64,000 nt of DNA from Stercorarius parasiticus. Taxonomy: Eukaryota > Chordata > Aves > Charadriiformes > Stercorariidae. The stretch lies in the NCBI GenBank assembly GCA_013396915.1, contig VWZL01000487.1, forward strand, positions 56,976-120,975, in the 5' to 3' direction. The notes under the pieces were generated by a model that did no database searches, was not told where the DNA came from, and was given only the letters and a program-made list of their open reading frames with translations. The position numbers and the translations under genes are program-made. Below, in pieces: positions 60,401-64,000 of this stretch; position 1 is the stretch's first letter, and each line of letters starts with the position of its first letter.

Positions 60401-62549
60401 CAGGAAGGGACATCTTCATTTTGCAATATCTGAGATTGGAATACAGCAAAAAAACCCCACCTAAAACCCAAAACACATCAACCCAAGCATCTCCAGGAAT
60501 TATCCATAAGACAGGAGAAACTAAGAAAGAAAGACAAGGTGAAGGGACTGGAGACAAGGGCAGGGAGAAGGACACAGGAAAGAAAATGAGGAATTTTTTG
60601 CCCCAGGGGTAGAATAAATTGAAGCAGAAAATGGATGAAGAGGAACATGAATATCAAGTCCCTAGAAAGACATAAGCAAAAGGGGAAAAAGTAAAAAGAA
60701 GAAACAACGTACTATTTGCAAGATTATTGAGACAGCAATGTTGAAATGCTGTATCAAAATAGCAGAAGCAGCAAAGCTTGCTGTTAGCATGGCTTTTTAT
60801 ATCAGCTGTGGTCACTAGGTTGTGCAAAGATCCCATATTTATCTATCTGAGGTGTGTGAGAGTTCAGGGAGCAAAGTAGAGAAAAAATGAAATCTATCCA
60901 CAGGCAGCACAATGCTGAAGGCTGGACCTTGCTAAGATAAGCACATTACCCCCAAAATAAAGCATAAGATGTCATATGAAAGGTTAATTAAACCAGTGTT
61001 TATGAAGGACATTTATTAGAGAATTTCAGATGCAAGGCTACAGATAACTTGTATTTGAAGTATAACCAGTTATGCCTAAGGCACAGAAAAGTACTTTGAA
61101 CAAGAAATGAGGATAGCATGCGAACACTGATTTGGGATCATGCAGAATAGAAATGTGCTAACTGTGAGATGTTAATATTTCTTATCACTTTATTTGAATT
61201 AACGAGTCCTTGTCTTTTTATTATGTTCGGTTTTTTTATTATTTCTTTCAAACTCAGCTGGAACACTATTTCCTTGGGCTCCTTTATCCCCAAATCATCA
61301 TTTTAAGCTTTGGTCAAACTTGTGCTTCTTATCTATTAAACTACCAAAATGTTAGACATCATATTGCAAATGTAAAGTGAGAGATGTAAATCACTGTGAG
61401 GTCATTCTTTTGCCTGTACCTTCAGACTCCTCCCAGGCCACCTTGCCTCTCTGCCACAACCACTCTCCTTTCCTTTCCTCTGGAAGGCGACTTGGGCCCT
61501 CCTCTGGGTAAAACAAGTTAAAGGGAATTGTATTCTCTTCTAGCAAGTCCTTCCCTTTGTTTGTCACCACTACGCTAACTAGCTAGACAGCTGTAGTGTA
61601 AAATTTTATGAACAGAGTAATTAACGCTATTTCTCTTATGGACTTGTACTTGGCTGTTTCTTTATTTTATTATAATATATATAGAAAATATATTTTAAAG
61701 TAATCTTTCCACAGTGTTTTTACAGATCAAAAACAAAAAAGAAATCATGGCTTGAAGCTCGAGATTTTTGTAGACAAATAGGAGGGGATCTGGTCACCAT
61801 TAACAGTAAAGAGGAGATACCTTTACTAAGAAGTGCAATGTAGTGAGTATCTGCTGTATGTTTATCTTACCAGATTTAAGAGGTGTTTCATATGAACTAT
61901 TATGAATGCTCTTAGATGATTTCTGAAACATATGGATTCCTCAAAAGCCAAAAAATCTGTGATAGTTTGAAATGTTATCTATTCATGAATGTTTTTAACT
62001 GTTTCATGAAAAAGAGAGTTGTTTCTATCCGGGAAATTAAAAAACCCCAGTATCATGATTACTAGATGTAATTTAGAAATACATGAAGTTGTGGGGAGTG
62101 GTATTTTTAGTGGGGTAGGAAATATGACCAATATTTTTACTTTTGACTCACCTTGAAGTAGTCAATGCTGAGACCATTTTCTGAATCTGTTAATGCTTTT
62201 TCTAAGAAAACAGAACATAGAGGAAATACAATTTCAGTACTACTACTAAGTCTTATAAATAAGCCATTGCCACTGAGCCATAGAAATATTAGATGTTTCT
62301 GTGAAGAACATATGCATCTGTATGCCCTTCACCAAAGGTAATAGGGCAATTATGACAACTTCATGGCACTTTACAACGCGTTCTAGAAAGTTTAATGATA
62401 TGTTTCTGGTTGTTTTTTGTGTTGATGTTTACACACTGTTCTGCCTTGTAATTTCTGTTAGTGGCACTCGATGTAGCTTTCAAAGAGTTTGGCTGGGTAT
62501 ATTTTCCTTGAATCCAGATGAAGGATTTGCCTGGAGTGATGGCTCTCCA
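47996..62549 (+). CDS. MRC1: Macrophage mannose receptor 1-like, copy 2 (5' part of gene, exons 1-14, spliced)
   Basis: A second MRC1-type endocytic receptor, same strand, starting about 22 kb after the stop of copy 1. Fourteen exons give 2181 coding bases, about 727 residues. Order: signal peptide, cysteine-rich R-type lectin domain (family ligand: sulphated glycans), fibronectin type II domain (family ligand: collagen), CTLD1, CTLD2, CTLD3 and the first part of CTLD4. All introns are GT-AG, phases agree and no stop interrupts the frame. The start is chosen because the ATG opens a short hydrophobic signal sequence spliced in phase 1 to the cysteine-rich domain. An earlier ATG at 47955 is out of frame. 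CTLD4's sugar-binding exon and everything after it lie beyond the window. Exons 7, 9, 10, 11, 12 and 14 have exactly the same lengths as in copy 1, yet the proteins differ by roughly 30-45% in the exons compared. Confidence 0.95.
48608..48638. repeat. Perfect AT-rich inverted repeat
   Basis: Two 14-base arms (agtaaatatatata and its reverse complement) are separated by aag. The flanks repeat taaagttat-like words. It lies about 30 bases before the 366-bp tandem repeat. Confidence 0.9.
48671..49511. repeat. 366-bp tandem repeat, about 2.3 copies
   Basis: The word gaaatttctttagatttta recurs at 48691, 49057 and 49423, exactly 366 bases apart. The first two units look identical by eye except at the left edge (gcttcta against gctttta). 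The third unit breaks off near 49511 after attatgaat. Either a recent duplication or an assembly artefact. Confidence 0.95.
50405..50806 (+). CDS. MRC1: MRC1-like copy 2, exon 2: cysteine-rich (R-type lectin) domain
   Basis: A 402-base exon encoding the N-terminal beta-trefoil domain: [25 protein letters not shown] and L-Q-W-W-E-C, ending in L-C-S-R-G-Y-E. In MRC1 this domain binds sulphated sugars and the tryptophan near the W-E-C motif stacks on the ligand. It is present here. Phase 1 at both ends. Confidence 0.95.
50807..51955 (+). other. Intron 2 of copy 2
   Basis: About 1.1 kb. A strongly AT-rich stretch lies at about 50975-51110 (tatatata and tattata words, with a small atacacta hairpin). 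No gene. Confidence 0.6.
51956..52129 (+). CDS. MRC1: MRC1-like copy 2, exon 3: fibronectin type II domain
   Basis: A 174-base exon encoding a complete FNII module: [27 protein letters not shown]. All four cysteines and the aromatic residues of the collagen-binding fold are present. Phase 1 at both ends. Confidence 0.96.
52550..52708 (+). CDS. MRC1: MRC1-like copy 2, exon 4: start of CTLD1
   Basis: Encodes [23 protein letters not shown] and the H-E-Q-M-Y-L-K end. It is very close to the mammalian CTLD1 pattern. It is 159 bases in phase 1 at both ends. Confidence 0.94.
52709..53626 (+). other. Intron 4 of copy 2
   Basis: About 0.9 kb, AT-rich. Nothing recognised. Confidence 0.6.
53627..53740 (+). 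CDS. MRC1: MRC1-like copy 2, exon 5: CTLD1 middle
   Basis: Encodes [14 protein letters not shown] and Y-L-N-W-A-P. It is 114 bases in phase 1 at both ends. The acceptor was taken at the first AG, which preserves frame. Confidence 0.92.
54272..54406 (+). CDS. MRC1: MRC1-like copy 2, exon 6: end of CTLD1
   Basis: Encodes [16 protein letters not shown] and L-G-Y-V-C-K. There is no EPN, so CTLD1 is not expected to bind mannose. It is 135 bases in phase 1 at both ends. Confidence 0.93.
54750..54785. repeat. (A)20 and (GA)n simple repeat
   Basis: A run of 20 A residues passes straight into eight GA dinucleotides within intron 6 of copy 2. A likely length-polymorphic site. Confidence 0.9.
55286..55468 (+). 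CDS. MRC1: MRC1-like copy 2, exon 7: first part of CTLD2
   Basis: Encodes [14 protein letters not shown] and S-H-L-A-S-I, up to S-R-L-G-Y. It is 183 bases in phase 1 at both ends. Confidence 0.94.
56381..56425. repeat. Pyrimidine minisatellite, 12-base unit
   Basis: About four copies of ctctctttcccc in a row, giving a pure CT strand. Confidence 0.92.
56498..56600 (-). mobile_element. Probable ancient CR1/L3-like 3' end
   Basis: The words ggatcatac, ggccagaaggaacc and gatcatttggtccagc keep the order of an old amniote CR1-type 3' tail read in reverse. It is diverged, so the family call is tentative. Confidence 0.5.
57117..57274 (+). CDS. MRC1: MRC1-like copy 2, exon 8: core of CTLD2
   Basis: Encodes L-W-I-G-L-N-D, then [12 protein letters not shown], which is identical to copy 1, and G-E-P-S in place of EPN. 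It is 158 bases, one codon longer than copy 1, phase 1 to 0. Confidence 0.94.
57421..57457. repeat. Poly-A tract, 37 bases
   Basis: A pure run of 37 A in intron 8 of copy 2, with no recognisable retrotransposed body upstream. Confidence 0.95.
57940..58053 (+). CDS. MRC1: MRC1-like copy 2, exon 9: end of CTLD2 and linker
   Basis: Encodes [16 protein letters not shown] and the linker to D-A-G-C-K-K. It is 114 bases in phase 0, about 58% identical to copy 1 by eye. Confidence 0.94.
58387..58502 (+). CDS. MRC1: MRC1-like copy 2, exon 10: start of CTLD3
   Basis: Encodes [18 protein letters not shown] and G-Y-L-A-T-V. It is 116 bases, phase 0 to 2. Confidence 0.94.
58815..58963 (+). CDS. MRC1: MRC1-like copy 2, exon 11: core of CTLD3
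   Basis: Encodes [17 protein letters not shown] and F-T-H-W-D. It is 149 bases, phase 2 to 1. Confidence 0.94.
58964..60120 (+). other. Intron 11 of copy 2
   Basis: About 1.2 kb with short A runs. No gene or repeat family recognised. Confidence 0.6.
60121..60320 (+). CDS. MRC1: MRC1-like copy 2, exon 12: end of CTLD3, linker, start of CTLD4
   Basis: Encodes [16 protein letters not shown] and Y-I-C-K-Q. A Pro/Thr linker follows, then C-P-E-G-W and S-S-S-C-F-K. It is 200 bases, phase 1 to 0, the same as copy 1. Confidence 0.94.
60321..61714 (+). other. Intron 12 of copy 2
   Basis: About 1.4 kb with purine-rich stretches near 60360-60600. Nothing else recognised. Confidence 0.6.
61715..61842 (+). 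CDS. MRC1: MRC1-like copy 2, exon 13: CTLD4 helices
   Basis: Encodes [15 protein letters not shown] and G-G-D-L-V-T-I. The first cysteine is extra compared with copy 1. It is 128 bases, phase 0 to 2. Alternative acceptors nearby give stops, so this one is favoured. Confidence 0.87.
62462..62549 (+). CDS. MRC1: MRC1-like copy 2, exon 14: CTLD4 middle
   Basis: Encodes [15 protein letters not shown], with an extra cysteine (T-R-C-S-F). It is 88 bases, phase 2 to 0. It is the last exon of copy 2 in the window. The EPN/WND exon lies beyond. Confidence 0.9.
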
Positions 62550-62794
62550 GTGAGTATTTTAATTTTTCGAATTTCTTTGCTTAAGACATTTTGGGTTTTG
62601 TACATGAGCTTTTCGGTTTCTTACTGTTATCTTTTTCAAAGAGAACACTAATCCTGCAAACATTTACATGGCTTTTAGCCTTTATTATCATGAGTAAAAT
62701 CACAGCAACACATTTGAGTACACGGAACTCATCTGTATCTTACTGTGATCTGTAGTGTTCTGCACAGCACTCCAACGTATTTTCTTTTCCAAGA

Positions 62795-63085
62795 ATATAA
62801 TATGAACACATAAGGTCAGAATATAAGAACTGGTCATATCAGACCTGGTATCCTGCCTCTGGCAGTGTCCAGAAGTATCTTAAGAGCTAATCAAACAGCA
62901 AGCATATTTCCCAGTATATTCCTGCGTCCCACACTAAGTGACAGCTCAGGGTCTTTCAGAACCAAAACTCACATCTGTAATCTTAATTTATTTACTTCCA
63001 TTAATTTATCCAGTCATCTCTCAAGCTCATGTAAATATCCACAAATATGTGAAATGTTCCTGCAGGATTCCACTGCTTATTACCT
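62795..63085 (-). mobile_element. Probable ancient CR1-type 3' end
   Basis: The + strand keeps the order ataagaactggtcatatcag, tatcctgcctctggcagtgt, then aatttatccagtcatctc and gattccactgctt. That is the layout of an old amniote CR1-type 3' end read in reverse. It is diverged and family assignment is tentative. Confidence 0.5.
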
Positions 63086-63174
63086 TCCCTTTACTCCTAC
63101 TCTTTATTTTCTATTTTTCAACCTGAGCAAGGATCTTTCCTCTTATCTTGTTGCATATTATTTGCCTTAAAAGT

Positions 63175-63345
63175 TTTGGGAAGAGATCTTGTCAAGAACT
63201 TTTTGAAAATCCCAAGTAGGTTACATCAAATGGCTCTTCCTTCCCATGTGGATGTTAGTTTTTTCGGAGGTAACTCCACTAGGTTTGTAGGACATGACTT
63301 CCCTCCCAAAAGCCACACTCCCATCCTGATTAACCTCAGGGAAGG
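63175..63345 (-). mobile_element. CR1-type reverse-transcriptase fragment, antisense
   Basis: The - strand encodes G-G-K-S-C-P-T-N-L-V-E, then after a frameshift D-V-T-Y-L-G-F-S-K. This resembles the conserved S-C-x-T-N-L and V-Y-L-D-F-S-K-A blocks of CR1 reverse transcriptase. It is decayed and its limits are approximate. Confidence 0.6.
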
Positions 63346-63499
63346 GCAGCCATGAATGATGAATTGATGGACGATATTGTCACTGCCACTGGACAGCTGT
63401 TTGACAATGTAATTTTGAACCAGGTCACAGTTGATGAAGTAAAAACTACCTTGTCTGCAGATGATTAGCACAAATGCTAAGGAAAGGGTTCTAGGACAA

Positions 63500-64000
63500 G
63501 AGTTATCAGGGCTCATTGAGAGAGCTTTAAACTAGATTTGAAGGCAATGGGTGTAGTAGCTCAGCACTTGTGGGGCAGCATGCTAGTATTTTTGAGAACC
63601 AGAAGGCCTACCAGCCCTCAAGGGTGAAAACTGCACACTCGGCTCCCTCTCTGAAATGCCTATACACCAATGCATGCAGCACGGGGAATAAACAGGAAGA
63701 ACTGGAGGTCTGTGTGCGGTCGCAGGGCCGTGATCTCATTGCAATTACTGAGACGTGGTGGGATAGCTGTGGATGGCTATGCCCTTTTTAGGAAAGACAG
63801 GCCAGTAAGGTGAGGTGGTGGAGTTGCTCTTTATGTGAGAGAGCAACTGGAATGTATCGAGGTCTCCCAGGGGTGGATGAAGAGACAGTTGAGAGCTTGT
63901 GGGTAAGGATTAAGAGGCAGGCTAATATGAGAGACACTGTTGTGGGTGTTTATTACAGGCCACCTGATCAGGATGGGGAAGCTGATGAGGCCTTCTACAG
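63500..64000 (+). mobile_element. CR1-family LINE, ORF1/ORF2 boundary and endonuclease start (runs off window)
   Basis: Shares gggctcattga and ctttaaactagatttgaagg with the copy 1 intron 14 element. It then encodes [25 protein letters not shown] and G-G-G-V-A-L-Y-V-R-E, the start of the CR1 endonuclease domain. Stops interrupt the frame. It may begin a little upstream of 63500. Confidence 0.9.

Larger units (their letters stand above)
62550..64000 (+). other. Intron 14 of copy 2 (5' part), packed with CR1-type fragments
   Basis: Contains an old antisense CR1-like 3' end (about 62795-63085), an antisense reverse-transcriptase fragment (about 63175-63345) and a sense CR1 endonuclease fragment (about 63500 to the window end). 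No exon 15 is seen before 64000. Confidence 0.7.

Noticed and set aside
1..64000. CRISPR arrays, operons, tRNA or rRNA genes, prokaryotic elements
   Set aside because: The sequence is vertebrate nuclear DNA. No spaced direct-repeat array, cloverleaf or rRNA block was seen.

Overview
The window is vertebrate nuclear DNA, almost certainly from a bird. It has short coding exons with canonical GT/AG splice sites, long AT-rich introns, and interspersed repeats that are nearly all CR1-type LINE fragments. No prokaryotic gene layout, CRISPR array or RNA gene was recognised.

It holds most of two head-to-tail paralogues of the macrophage mannose receptor (MRC1-like), both on the + strand. Exon numbers below follow the 30-exon plan of mammalian MRC1. 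Copy 1 (883-25977) enters the window inside C-type lectin-like domain (CTLD) 1 and can be followed through exons 6-30: CTLD1 end, CTLD2-8, a juxtamembrane linker, one transmembrane helix and a short tail with an FxNxxY internalisation motif. Its 3' UTR and polyadenylation signals follow (to about 27340). Copy 2 (47996-62549) starts with a signal-peptide exon and runs through exons 2-14: cysteine-rich R-type lectin domain, fibronectin type II domain, CTLD1-3 and the first part of CTLD4. The window then ends.

Every exon assigned here has matching splice phase and no internal stop, so both copies look intact. The copies share exon order and phase throughout exons 6-14. By eye, protein identity is about 55-70% in the exons compared, so the duplication is not recent. 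Birds are known to carry several MRC1-like genes (five described in chicken, one encoding the KUL01 macrophage antigen). This array fits that expansion, but I cannot say which family members these are.

The roughly 20.6 kb between the genes (27341-47995) shows no convincing gene, only two clear CR1 fragments and low-complexity DNA. Other structure includes a 366-bp tandem repeat (2.3 near-identical copies) next to a perfect AT hairpin in intron 1 of copy 2, CR1 fragments in intron 14 of both genes, a CR1-like remnant in the copy 1 3' UTR, and a 14-codon upstream ORF whose stop overlaps the copy 2 start codon. I did not find a wholly new system. The most interesting biology is how the receptor array has diversified.
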